NCBI RefSeq assembly: GCF_024609765.1
Contig: NZ_JANFDG010000032.1
Location: 1 to 56,986 of the forward strand
Source: Shinella pollutisoli
Lineage (GTDB): Bacteria; Pseudomonadota; Alphaproteobacteria; Rhizobiales; Rhizobiaceae
Direction: 5' to 3'
DNA length: 56,986 bases
A program made the position numbers and the translations under genes. The notes beneath the pieces were generated by a model, which saw only the letters and a list, made by a program, of their open reading frames with translations, did not search any database and had not been told where the DNA came from. Below are positions 8,712 to 16,475 of this stretch, in pieces; position 1 is the stretch's first letter, and each line of letters begins with the position of its first letter.

Positions 8712-9209
8712 GCCACGATTCTCCCGCGCCCGCGGCGGACCGCATCGCTTCGCTCGACATGAAACGGAGCATCCCTTCCTCCCGAAATCCTCTCCCGCGC
8801 AAGATCGCGTCGCGGCAGCATAGCGCGGATCTTCCGGTACCCGAAGGAATATAACACAAAGATACCTTATGTCTCGAAAATTTTTTCTGACTAAGAATTT
8901 TTTTTCACGTATGATGATGGGGTAAAAGACGGAAAGACGGCAGCGCGATTGGGGTGGCGCAAAGGGCGCGACGGCCGGCCGATTTTGTCGTGGGGCTGCC
9001 CTGTCCGCACCGGCCGGTGCGTCTTTCCGATATTTTTATCAATTAAATTCAGATATTTAATATGATTTCAAATAAAGGACGTCGAATCTTGTCGGATAAG
9101 GGGTAGGGACTTGGCGTCGATTCCGGGCCACGGAGTTGAATGGCTTTCCGACGCCGTGTCGGCCTGGATTCGCGGTGCCGGCGCTGCCGGACCTGTGGAA
9201 AAAGTCCGA

Positions 9210-9239
9210 TTGACAGGTGGTGTTAATTTAACATATAAA
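9210..9239 (+). promoter_or_regulatory. Near-consensus promoter with palindromic operator in the spacer
   Basis: TTGACA (9210-9215) and TATAAA (9234-9239) are separated by 18 bases. The last 13 spacer bases, TGTTAATTTAACA (9221-9233), are a perfect 6-1-6 palindrome. A repressor bound there would block polymerase directly. It should drive the DUF2291-eryEFG operon; EryD, or the DeoR-family protein downstream, is the likely ligand-responsive regulator (inference). Confidence 0.7.
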
Positions 9240-9312
9240 CTGCGACTTATAACATGCAAATATCGCAACTGCGAAAATGTGTGCAATGCAGCGCAAGGCG
9301 GGTGAGGAGATC

Positions 9313-9429
9313 ATGCCGGCGCGACCGCAAGGGGAGGATGTCATGACATGTTCCGTACGGAAGATCGCGACGCCCGGCCGCCGTTTGCGCGGTCCTGCGC
9401 GCGCCATCCCGCTTGCCGCCCTCCGCTGA
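9313..9429 (+). CDS. Possible leader ORF upstream of the transporter operon, 38 residues
   Basis: ATG 9313 is preceded by GAGGAG at 9304-9309. An internal in-frame ATG at 9343 is preceded by GGGGAGG. The frame (MPARPQGEDVMTCSVRK..., Arg-rich) ends in TGA at 9427-9429, 29 bases before the DUF2291 start. Two well-placed ribosome-binding sites on one short frame are unusual. A third ATG at 9348 in another frame joins the DUF2291 frame and could extend that protein instead. Confidence 0.3.
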   Translation: MPARPQGEDVMTCSVRKIATPGRRLRGPARAIPLAALR

Positions 9430-9458
9430 ATTCCGGCCCCATCGCAAGGTCAACCGCC

Positions 9459-10109
9459 ATGACTGACACCACGATTTCAAAGCCGTCCCAGCCCTCGCAG
9501 GCCCGCCGCTGGATCGGGATCGCCGCCGCCGTCGTGCTGGTGGGGGCGATGGCGCTCGACACGACGGTCGTGCGCATCGGCTCGGAAAGCGACGTGCGCG
9601 TGCAGAAGTTCTCGCCGGAGGCCTTCGGCGCCGAGCAGTTCCCGATCATCAAGGCGGATGTGGAGGCGCGCGCCGTCGACGCCGTGACGCTCGCCGCGGC
9701 GATCGCCGCCGACAAGAAGGCGGCCGGCGAGAAGTACGGCGTCGCGACGTCAACCGGGCCGGTGATCCCGGTTTCCCTCACCGGCGTCGTCGGCGAGCGC
9801 AAGTCGAACTACAACGTCGTCGCCGTCGAGGGCCTGCCGGAGGAGCTCGTCGTGCGCGTCCAGACCGGCCCGGCGCTCAACGGCACGGATCTGCGCGACG
9901 CCACCGGCAAGATCGAGTTCGGCCAGTTCACCAACCAGATCGAGTACCAGGACGCTGGCTCGGCCATCAACAACGAGGTCAAGAAGACCGTGCTCGCCGG
10001 CATCGACCCGGCGTCGCTCGCCGGCAAGACCATCTCCGTCGTCGGCGTCTTCAAGCTTGTCAATCCGAAGAGCTGGATCGTCACCCCCGTGAGGCTCGAC
10101 GTCAAATGA
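9459..10109 (+). CDS. DUF2291 family protein of the erythritol transporter operon
   Basis: A 216-residue protein with one N-terminal hydrophobic helix (RRWIGIAAAVVLVGAMALD) followed by a probably periplasmic domain. DUF2291 proteins are repeatedly encoded beside ribose-type sugar ABC importers; their role is not settled. ATG 9459 is chosen with AAGG upstream, because the frame from 9348 would add 37 residues of atypical sequence before the membrane helix. The ATGA overlap with eryE implies coupled translation. Confidence 0.8.
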   Translation: MTDTTISKPSQPSQARRWIGIAAAVVLVGAMALDTTVVRIGSESDVRVQKFSPEAFGAEQFPIIKADVEARAVDAVTLAAAIAADKKAAGEKYGVATSTGPVIPVSLTGVVGERKSNYNVVAVEGLPEELVVRVQTGPALNGTDLRDATGKIEFGQFTNQIEYQDAGSAINNEVKKTVLAGIDPASLAGKTISVVGVFKLVNPKSWIVTPVRLDVK

Positions 10110-11647
10110 GCGGGATGAACGGTTCCGGCAGGAAGGGTGAAGTCGTGCTCGCCGCGCGCAACGTGGCGAAGTCCTACGGCAACGTCCATGCGCTGAAGGG
10201 CGTCAACTTCGACATCCACCGCGGCCAGGTCACGACGCTGTTCGGCGAGAATGGAGCCGGCAAGTCGACGCTCATGAAAATCCTCTCCGGCGTGGTGCAG
10301 CCCACCTCCGGCGAGATCATCCTCGATGGAGAGCCGATCGTCTTCGCGTCATCCTCCCAAGCACGCGACCACGGGATCTCCATCATCCATCAGGAGCTCA
10401 GTCTCGCGCCCAACATGAACGTCCGCGACAACATCTTCATGGGTCGCGAGATCATGACGGCGACGGGCGTGGACTTCGCCGAAGAGGAGCGCCAGACGCG
10501 CCTCCTGATGGCCGAACTGGAGGAGGACATCGATCCCCTCACCCCCGTCGAGGACCTGCGCCTCGGCCAGCAGCAGATCGTCGAGATCGCCCGCGCTCTC
10601 TCCGTCAATTCGCGCATCCTGATCATGGACGAGCCGACCTCGGCGCTCAGCGCCTCCGAGGTGGAGGTGCTGTTCAAGGTCATCCGCGACCTCACCGCGC
10701 GCGGCGTGTCGATCGTCTACATCTCGCATCATCTCGAGGAGGCGCTGCAGATCACCCACCACGCGGTGGTGCTGCGCGACGGCACGATGACGGCCTATGC
10801 CGAGCGCAAGGACATCGACCTCGAATGGATCGTCCGCCACATGGTCGGCGACAATTTCGACCTCGGCTCGCCGCCCGAGGGCTACGAGAAGGGCGACGTG
10901 GCGCTGTCGATCGAGGGGCTGACCGTCCCGGATCCGGGCGGCGCCGACTATGCCGTGGTCGACGGCCTGTCGCTGTCGGTGCGTTCCGGCGAGATCGTCT
11001 GCATCTACGGCCTGATGGGCGCGGGGCGGACGGAACTGCTCGAGACCGTCGCCGGGCGCCTCAGCGCCACGGCCGGCAAGGTCTATCTCAAGGGCCGCGA
11101 CGTCACCGGCCAGTCGATCGCCGACTGCATCCGCGACGGTCTCGTACTGGTGCCGGAGGACCGGCAGCGCGACGGTCTCGTGCAGACGATGACGGTCGGC
11201 CGCAACCTGTCGCTCGCCAGCATCGGCTCGTTCACGCGCGGCCTCTTCACCTCGGCGAGCCGCGAGGCGGGGCTGATCAGCGACGCGATCCGCAAGGTCC
11301 ACATCAAGACGGACGGCGGGGCGGCCGCCATCGGCTCGCTGTCGGGCGGCAACCAGCAGAAGGTGGTCATCGGCAAGATGCTGGCGACCAACCCCGAGGT
11401 CATCCTGCTCGACGAGCCGAGCCGCGGCATCGACATCGGCGCCAAGGCGGAGGTCTTCCGGCTGCTCGCCGAGGGTGCCAGGCAGGGCCTCGCCGTCGTC
11501 TACACCACCTCCGAGGTCGGCGAGTGCCTGAGCATCGCCCACCGCATCCTCGTCATGCGGCGCGGCCGCATCTCCGCAGAATTCGGTCCTGACGCGACCA
11601 AGGAACAGATCATGGCCGCCTCGGGTGAAGCCGTGGTTGCCCATTAG
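10106..11647 (+). CDS. eryE: Erythritol ABC importer, ATP-binding protein EryE
   Basis: A 513-residue double-ATPase of the RbsA/carbohydrate-uptake type. Domain 1 has Walker A GENGAGKST (about residue 47), the variant signature LRLGQQQ and Walker B ILIMDEPTSAL. Domain 2 has a degenerate Walker A (GLMGAGRTEL), signature SLSGGNQQK and Walker B VILLDEPSRGID, the normal asymmetry for this class. It energises uptake together with EryF and EryG. It overlaps the DUF2291 stop by four bases and is 13 bases from eryF. Confidence 0.93.
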   Translation: MSGMNGSGRKGEVVLAARNVAKSYGNVHALKGVNFDIHRGQVTTLFGENGAGKSTLMKILSGVVQPTSGEIILDGEPIVFASSSQARDHGISIIHQELSLAPNMNVRDNIFMGREIMTATGVDFAEEERQTRLLMAELEEDIDPLTPVEDLRLGQQQIVEIARALSVNSRILIMDEPTSALSASEVEVLFKVIRDLTARGVSIVYISHHLEEALQITHHAVVLRDGTMTAYAERKDIDLEWIVRHMVGDNFDLGSPPEGYEKGDVALSIEGLTVPDPGGADYAVVDGLSLSVRSGEIVCIYGLMGAGRTELLETVAGRLSATAGKVYLKGRDVTGQSIADCIRDGLVLVPEDRQRDGLVQTMTVGRNLSLASIGSFTRGLFTSASREAGLISDAIRKVHIKTDGGAAAIGSLSGGNQQKVVIGKMLATNPEVILLDEPSRGIDIGAKAEVFRLLAEGARQGLAVVYTTSEVGECLSIAHRILVMRRGRISAEFGPDATKEQIMAASGEAVVAH

Positions 11648-11660
11648 GAGCGCTCAAAGC

Positions 11661-12701
11661 ATGTCAGTCACACCCGCAATCGACACGAAAACGGCTGTCA
11701 GCGGCGGCAAGCGCAGGAAGAGCTTCGTCGAGCTGCTCTTCGAGGGGCGCGCCTTCTTCGCGCTGATCGCGATCGTCGTGGTCTTCTCGCTGATGTCGCC
11801 GAACTACTTCACCGTCAGCAACTTCCTGATCATGGCCTCGCACGTGGCGATCTTCGGCCTCCTGGCGATCGGCATGCTGCTCGTCATCCTCAACGGCGGC
11901 ATCGACCTCTCCGTCGGCTCGACGCTGGGGCTTGCCGGCGTGGTGGCGGGTTTCCTGATGCAGGGCGTGGCGCTGCCGCAGATCGGCGTGATCCTCTATC
12001 CCTCCGTCTGGGTCGTGGTGGTGCTGACCTGCCTGATGGGGGCCGTGGTCGGCGCGGTCAACGGGGTGCTCATCGCCTATCTGCGCGTGCCGGCCTTCGT
12101 CGCCACGCTCGGCGTGCTCTACGTCGCCCGCGGCATCGCGCTCCTGATGACCAACGGCCTCACCTACAACAATCTCGGCGGCCGCCCGGAGCTCGGCAAT
12201 ACCGGCTTCGACTGGCTCGGCTTCAACCGGCTCGCCGGCGTGCCGATCGGCGTCATCGTGCTCCTCGTCTTCGCCGTCATCTGCCATGTGCTCCTGACGC
12301 GCACCGCCTTCGGCCGCTGGCTCTATGCCTCGGGCGGCAACGAGCGGGCGGCGGAGCTGTCGGGCGTGCCGGTCAAGCGCGTGCAGATCGTCGTCTACGT
12401 GCTCTCCGGCGTCTGCGCGGCGGTCGCGGGCCTCGTGCTCTCCTCGCAGCTGACCTCGGCGGGCCCGACGGCCGGCACCACCTACGAGCTCACGGCGATC
12501 GCCGCCGTCGTCATCGGCGGGGCGGCGCTGACGGGCGGGCGCGGCACGGTGATCGGCACCATGCTCGGCGCCTTCGTGATCGGCTTCCTGTCGGACGGCC
12601 TCGTGATCATCGGCGTCTCGGCCTACTGGCAGACGGTCTTCACGGGCGCGGTGATCGTGACGGCGGTGCTGCTCAACAGCTTCAAATACGGCCGCCGCTG
12701 A
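11661..12701 (+). CDS. eryF: Erythritol ABC importer, permease EryF
   Basis: A 346-residue RbsC-type permease with eight or more hydrophobic segments and the family loop LLVILNGGIDLSVGSTLGLAG. IAAVVIGGAALTGGRGTVIG marks the typical cytoplasmic coupling region near residue 285. ATG 11661 follows TAGGAG with good spacing; an earlier in-frame ATG at 11625 would overlap eryE and is rejected. The hydrophilic N-terminus of about 30 residues is ordinary for the family. Confidence 0.93.
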   Translation: MSVTPAIDTKTAVSGGKRRKSFVELLFEGRAFFALIAIVVVFSLMSPNYFTVSNFLIMASHVAIFGLLAIGMLLVILNGGIDLSVGSTLGLAGVVAGFLMQGVALPQIGVILYPSVWVVVVLTCLMGAVVGAVNGVLIAYLRVPAFVATLGVLYVARGIALLMTNGLTYNNLGGRPELGNTGFDWLGFNRLAGVPIGVIVLLVFAVICHVLLTRTAFGRWLYASGGNERAAELSGVPVKRVQIVVYVLSGVCAAVAGLVLSSQLTSAGPTAGTTYELTAIAAVVIGGAALTGGRGTVIGTMLGAFVIGFLSDGLVIIGVSAYWQTVFTGAVIVTAVLLNSFKYGRR

Positions 12702-12815
12702 AAGGCGGCGTCCACGGAACTGACCGCGGCCGGGATAGCGGAGCGACGATCGGCCCGGACGCGGAAAGTATCGCCGGTATCCGGCAACCCAAGCTCATAG
12801 AAAGGGAGTGAGACC

Positions 12816-13763
12816 ATGTTCAAAAAAGGAATGCGCGTACTCTTGGCGGCCGCAGCCGTAACGCCGCTGCTGTTCAGCTCGGCCTGGGCGGAAGGCCTGA
12901 TGACGATCATCGTCAACGATCCGTCCAACCCGTACTGGTTCACGGAAGGCGAAGTCGCCAAGGCGACGGCCGAGAAGCTCGGCTACACCGCCAACGTCGC
13001 CGCCCACAAGGGCGACACCAACACCGAGAGCAACCTGATCGACACGGCCATCACCAACAAGTCCGTCGCGATCATCCTCGATCCGGCCAATGCCGACGGC
13101 TCGGTCGGTGCGGTCAAGAAGGCGGTCGCCGCCGGCATCCCGGTCCTTCTCGTCAATGCCGAGATCAACCAGGAAGGCCTCGCCAAGGCGCAGCTCGTCT
13201 CGAACAATGCCCAGGGTGCGGCCCTTGGCGCGCAGCAGTGGGTCGAGGCGATCGGCGAGAGCGGCAAGTATGTCGAGCTCTTCGGCAACCCGGCCGACAA
13301 CAACGCGGCGACCCGCTCGAACGGCTACGAGACCATCCTGACGCAGTACCCGGACCTGGAAAAGGTCGGCCGTGAAGTGGCCGACTGGGACCGCACGAAG
13401 GGTCACGCCAAGATGCAGTCGCTGCTGCAGGCCAACCCCGACATCATCGGCGTGATCAGCGGCAACGACGAGATGGCGCTCGGCGCCATCGCCGCGCTGA
13501 AGGAAGCCGGCAAGCTCGACCAGGTCAAGGTCGGCGGCTTCGACGGCTCGCCGGACGCGGTCGCCGCCATCAAGGCCGGCGAGCTGCAGTACACCGTGCT
13601 CCAGCCGGTCGCCGTTTTCTCGGAGGAGGCCGTCAAGCAGGCCGACAACGTGATCAAGACCGGAGCCACGGGGGCTGCGAGCGAGAAGCAGCTCTTCGAT
13701 TGCCTGCTGATCACCAAGGACAACGTCGACAAGTACACGGCGCCCTTCGTCCTCAGCGAGTGA
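12816..13763 (+). CDS. eryG: Erythritol ABC importer, substrate-binding protein EryG
   Basis: A 315-residue periplasmic binding protein of the ribose/galactose type. The Sec signal peptide covers roughly residues 1-25, with probable cleavage after SSAWA. The mature part begins with IIVNDPSNPYWFTEGEVAKA and includes SGNDEMALGAIAALKEAGK. AAAGGGAGTGAG lies before the ATG. It is 114 bases after eryF with no terminator seen between them, and a strong hairpin follows the gene, so it probably ends the operon. Confidence 0.93.
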   Translation: MFKKGMRVLLAAAAVTPLLFSSAWAEGLMTIIVNDPSNPYWFTEGEVAKATAEKLGYTANVAAHKGDTNTESNLIDTAITNKSVAIILDPANADGSVGAVKKAVAAGIPVLLVNAEINQEGLAKAQLVSNNAQGAALGAQQWVEAIGESGKYVELFGNPADNNAATRSNGYETILTQYPDLEKVGREVADWDRTKGHAKMQSLLQANPDIIGVISGNDEMALGAIAALKEAGKLDQVKVGGFDGSPDAVAAIKAGELQYTVLQPVAVFSEEAVKQADNVIKTGATGAASEKQLFDCLLITKDNVDKYTAPFVLSE

Positions 13764-13772
13764 TCCGAAACC

Positions 13773-13796
13773 GGGAGCGCCCTTTCGGGCGCTCCC
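13773..13796 (+). terminator. Terminator after eryG
   Basis: GGGAGCGCCC (13773-13782), a TTTC loop and GGGCGCTCCC (13787-13796) form a perfect 10-bp stem, nine bases after the eryG stop. It is followed by C-rich then mixed sequence rather than a T-tract. Placement and stem strength make it the likely operon end. Confidence 0.75.
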
Positions 13797-13805
13797 CCCC
13801 TTCGC

Positions 13806-13841
13806 TTGGCATTTTCCTTGCCGCCCGATACGAGATACGAA
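13806..13841 (+). promoter_or_regulatory. Candidate promoter of the DeoR-kinase operon
   Basis: TTGGCA (13806-13811) and TACGAG (13829-13834) are 17 bases apart. The -10 region is part of two tandem copies of GATACGA (13827-13840), a plausible DeoR-type autoregulatory repeat. The match to consensus is moderate. Confidence 0.35.
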
Positions 13842-13875
13842 ACCTCCTATCCTCGAAATCAAGGCAGGCGCCCCC

Positions 13876-14715
13876 GTGAACAAGAAAGTCGACGTCAAGG
13901 ACCTGCTTTCGGAAGAGCTGCCGAGCGACAGCCGCCATGCGCGCCAGCTCGTGCGCCGCCAGATGATCGCCGAGACGGTCATCGCCGAGGGCTCGATCCG
14001 CATCGAGGACCTGACCGAGCGCTTCGGCATCAGCCTGATGACCGCGCATCGCGACGTCGACGAGCTGGTGAGCCGCGGCCTCTTCCGCAAGACGCGCGGC
14101 ATCGTCTCCGCCGCCCCCACGAGCCTGATCGAATCGAGCGATGCCTACCGCGCGACGAAGCAGGCGAAGGAGAAGAAGGCGATCGCCAGGGCCGCCATGC
14201 GCTTCGTCGAGCCGGGCCAGGCGATCTTCCTCGACGACGCGACGACCGTGCACGGCATGGCCGCGCTGCTGCCGGCCAAGGTGCCGCTCACCGTCATCAC
14301 CAATTCGCTCGTGCTGATCAACGAGCTGAAGGAGGTGAACGACCTCACGCTCGTCGGCCTCGGCGGGCAGTTCTACAACTGGTGCAACGCCTTCATGGGC
14401 CACATCACCACCCACGAGATCCGGCGCCTGCGCGCCGATACCGTGTTCATGTCGCTGTCGGCCATCGTCGACGACGTCGTCTTCCACCAGTCGCCGGAGA
14501 CCGTCGAGACGAAGCGGGCGATGTTCGAGAGTGCCGCCAAGCGCGTGCTTCTCGCCGACCATACGAAGTTCGAGCGGCGGGCGCTCCACCATTTCGCGGC
14601 GCTCACCGAGTTCGACGCGGTGATCGTCGATGAGGATATCCCGATCTCCCACCTGTCGCGCATGCGCTCGAAGGGGATCAACGTGGTTGTGGCCGAGGCG
14701 GAGCGCTCCGGCTGA
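13876..14715 (+). CDS. DeoR-family transcriptional regulator
   Basis: A 279-residue regulator with a GTG start at 13876. The N-terminal helix-turn-helix is SIRIEDLTERFGISLMTAHRDVDELVSRG, shown here over residues about 40-68 and recognisable by ISLMTAHRDVDEL. The C-terminal sugar-phosphate sensor domain contains FLDDATTVHGMAALL, VITNSLVLINEL and RVLLADHTKFERRALHHFA. It heads the second polyol cluster and most likely responds to a phosphorylated intermediate of that pathway. It is a different family branch from EryD. A palindromic repeat lies between it and the kinase. Confidence 0.9.
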   Translation: MNKKVDVKDLLSEELPSDSRHARQLVRRQMIAETVIAEGSIRIEDLTERFGISLMTAHRDVDELVSRGLFRKTRGIVSAAPTSLIESSDAYRATKQAKEKKAIARAAMRFVEPGQAIFLDDATTVHGMAALLPAKVPLTVITNSLVLINELKEVNDLTLVGLGGQFYNWCNAFMGHITTHEIRRLRADTVFMSLSAIVDDVVFHQSPETVETKRAMFESAAKRVLLADHTKFERRALHHFAALTEFDAVIVDEDIPISHLSRMRSKGINVVVAEAERSG

Positions 14716-14745
14716 AAGAACAGGAATGCGCTGCGGCCTTCGCCA

Positions 14746-14898
14746 CCCCCCTCTGGCCTGCCGGCCATCTCCCCCTCAAGGGGGGAGATCGGCAAGACGC
14801 GAGAATCTTGCTCAAGTCGCAGCGTTTGCGTTGGGCGAAACGATACCCCGTCCAATCTCCCCCCTTGAGGGGGAGATGGCCGGCAGGCCAGAGGGGGG
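14746..14898. repeat. Perfect 44-bp inverted repeat, RIME/REP-like rhizobial element
   Basis: The left arm 14746-14789 and right arm 14855-14898 are exact reverse complements over 44 bases with a 65-base spacer. Each arm contains its own smaller palindrome (ATCTCCCC ... GGGGAGAT). The CTGGCCTGCCGGCCATCTCC core resembles Rhizobium intergenic mosaic elements seen in many rhizobia. It separates deoR from the kinase gene and would form a very stable structure in an operon transcript. Confidence 0.8.
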
Positions 14899-14955
14899 TA
14901 TCGCGAGGACACGTCACATACATGAGGTAGCCCCGGGGCTGAAAGGAAGACAGAC

Positions 14956-16461
14956 ATGCCCGTAATCCTGGGTATAGACAGCGGCCTGACGGTGACGAAG
15001 GCCGTCGTCTTCGACGCGGACGGGACGGTGCTCGCCATCGCGCGGCGCCGCGTCCCGCAGCTCATCCCGGCGCCGCAGCATGTCGAGCGCGACATGGACG
15101 GCCTGTGGGCTGCGACCGCCGACGCCATCCGCGAGGCGGTCGAGGCCTGCGGCCGTCCGGCCTCCGACATCGTCGGCATCGCCGCGACCGCCCATGGCGA
15201 CGGCATCTACCTGCTCGACGAGGACCGCCGCCCGCTCGGCAACGCCATCGTCTCGCTCGACACGCGCGCCGATGGCATCGCCGAGGCCTGGAACGCCGGC
15301 GAGGTGGGTGCGCGCGCGCTCGACCTCACCGGCCAGCGGCCGCACGCCTCCGCGCCTTCGGCCATCCTCGCCTGGATCCGCGACCGGGAGCCGGAGCGCT
15401 ACGGGCGGATCGCGCATTTCATCGCCGCGAAGGACTGGCTGCGCTTCTGCCTCTGCGGCACGATCGGCACCGACCGCACCGAGGCGAGCACCTCCTTCAC
15501 CGACGTCGGGACGCAGGACTATGCGCCGGAGGCCTTCGCCCTCTATGGGCTCGACCGGCTCGCCGGCCGCGTGGCGCCGATGGCTGCCTCGACGGAGATC
15601 GTCGGCGGCGTGACGGAAGAGGCGGCGCGGCGGACCGGCCTTGTCGCCGGCACGCCCGTCATGGCCGGTCTGCATGACGTGACGGCCTCCGCGCTGGGCA
15701 TGGGCGGCTACGGCGAGGGCGTGGTGGCGGTGATTGCCGGCACCTATTCCATCAACGAGACGGTCTCGCGCGCACCGAAGGTCGACGGCCGCTGGTTCTG
15801 CCGCAACGGGATTGCGCCCGGCGAGTGGAACAACATGTCGATCTCGCCCGCCTCGACGGCGAATTACGACTGGTTCATCGAACGCTTCTGCGCCGGCGAG
15901 GCGGCGGACGGCATCCATGCCGTCCTCGGCCGGGAGTTCGACGCGGCGCGACAACGCCCGTCGAGCGTGTTCTTCCATCCCTATCTGTTCGGCTCGCCCT
16001 TCGGCGGTGCGTCGAGCGCCGGCTTCTACGGCCTCAACGCCTGGCACGACCGGGGCGACCTAGTGCGCGCCGTGCTGGAGGGCATCGCCTTCAACCATCG
16101 TGTCCACGTCGACGCGCTCCGCGACGGGTTTTCCCCGACCTCGGCGCGGCTGACCGGCGGCGTCTCGCGCAATCCTGCGATGGCCGGCCTCTTCGCCGAC
16201 ATCCTCGGCCTGCCCGTTACCGCGACGCGGACCGAGGAGGCGGCCGCCTGGGGTGCCGCCCTTTGCGCGGGTGCCGGCGCCGGGCTCTTCGCCTCGCCGA
16301 CCGACGACCCGCGCGACCTCGCGGCCATCGAGACCACCCACCAGCCGGACCCCGCCCGGCAGCAGGCCCATGAGGAACGCTATCGCCTGTTCCTCGATCT
16401 CGCCGAGGCCATGCGGCCGTTGTGGCCGCGGCTCCGCCGGCTCGGCGGCGCGGGAGAGTGA
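14956..16461 (+). CDS. FGGY-family carbohydrate (polyol) kinase
   Basis: A 501-residue kinase of the same superfamily as EryA but clearly distinct. It has the phosphate loop VILGIDSGLTVTKAVVFDAD, TAHGDGIYLLDEDRRPLGNA with the catalytic-region Asp, GLHDVTASALGMGG, and LTGGVSRNPAMAGLFADILG in the ATP domain. The substrate is unknown. The FAD dehydrogenase 14 bases downstream suggests a polyol phosphorylated first and then oxidised, the same logic as EryA and EryB. The start is ATG 14956, with GGAAG upstream. Xylulose-type or glycerol-type kinase activity cannot be excluded. Confidence 0.88.
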   Translation: MPVILGIDSGLTVTKAVVFDADGTVLAIARRRVPQLIPAPQHVERDMDGLWAATADAIREAVEACGRPASDIVGIAATAHGDGIYLLDEDRRPLGNAIVSLDTRADGIAEAWNAGEVGARALDLTGQRPHASAPSAILAWIRDREPERYGRIAHFIAAKDWLRFCLCGTIGTDRTEASTSFTDVGTQDYAPEAFALYGLDRLAGRVAPMAASTEIVGGVTEEAARRTGLVAGTPVMAGLHDVTASALGMGGYGEGVVAVIAGTYSINETVSRAPKVDGRWFCRNGIAPGEWNNMSISPASTANYDWFIERFCAGEAADGIHAVLGREFDAARQRPSSVFFHPYLFGSPFGGASSAGFYGLNAWHDRGDLVRAVLEGIAFNHRVHVDALRDGFSPTSARLTGGVSRNPAMAGLFADILGLPVTATRTEEAAAWGAALCAGAGAGLFASPTDDPRDLAAIETTHQPDPARQQAHEERYRLFLDLAEAMRPLWPRLRRLGGAGE

Positions 16462-16475
16462 CAGGAATCCATGCC

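Larger units (their letters stand above)
8712..9458. promoter_or_regulatory. Divergent control region between eryA and the eryEFG operon
   Basis: This 747-bp spacer has strongly AT-rich islands near 8840-8915, 9027-9080 and 9218-9265 inside otherwise GC-rich DNA, as expected for promoters and regulator sites. A clear plus-strand promoter lies at 9210-9239. Small palindromes such as GATATTTTTATC (9028-9039) are present. I could not pick an unambiguous eryA promoter on the minus strand. EryD is the expected regulator, but its exact sites here are not established by reading alone. Confidence 0.6.

Noticed and set aside
14746-14898. Possible insertion sequence or CRISPR unit
   Set aside because: There is one inverted pair only, no transposase, no direct repeat series and no spacers; it fits a rhizobial palindromic element better.
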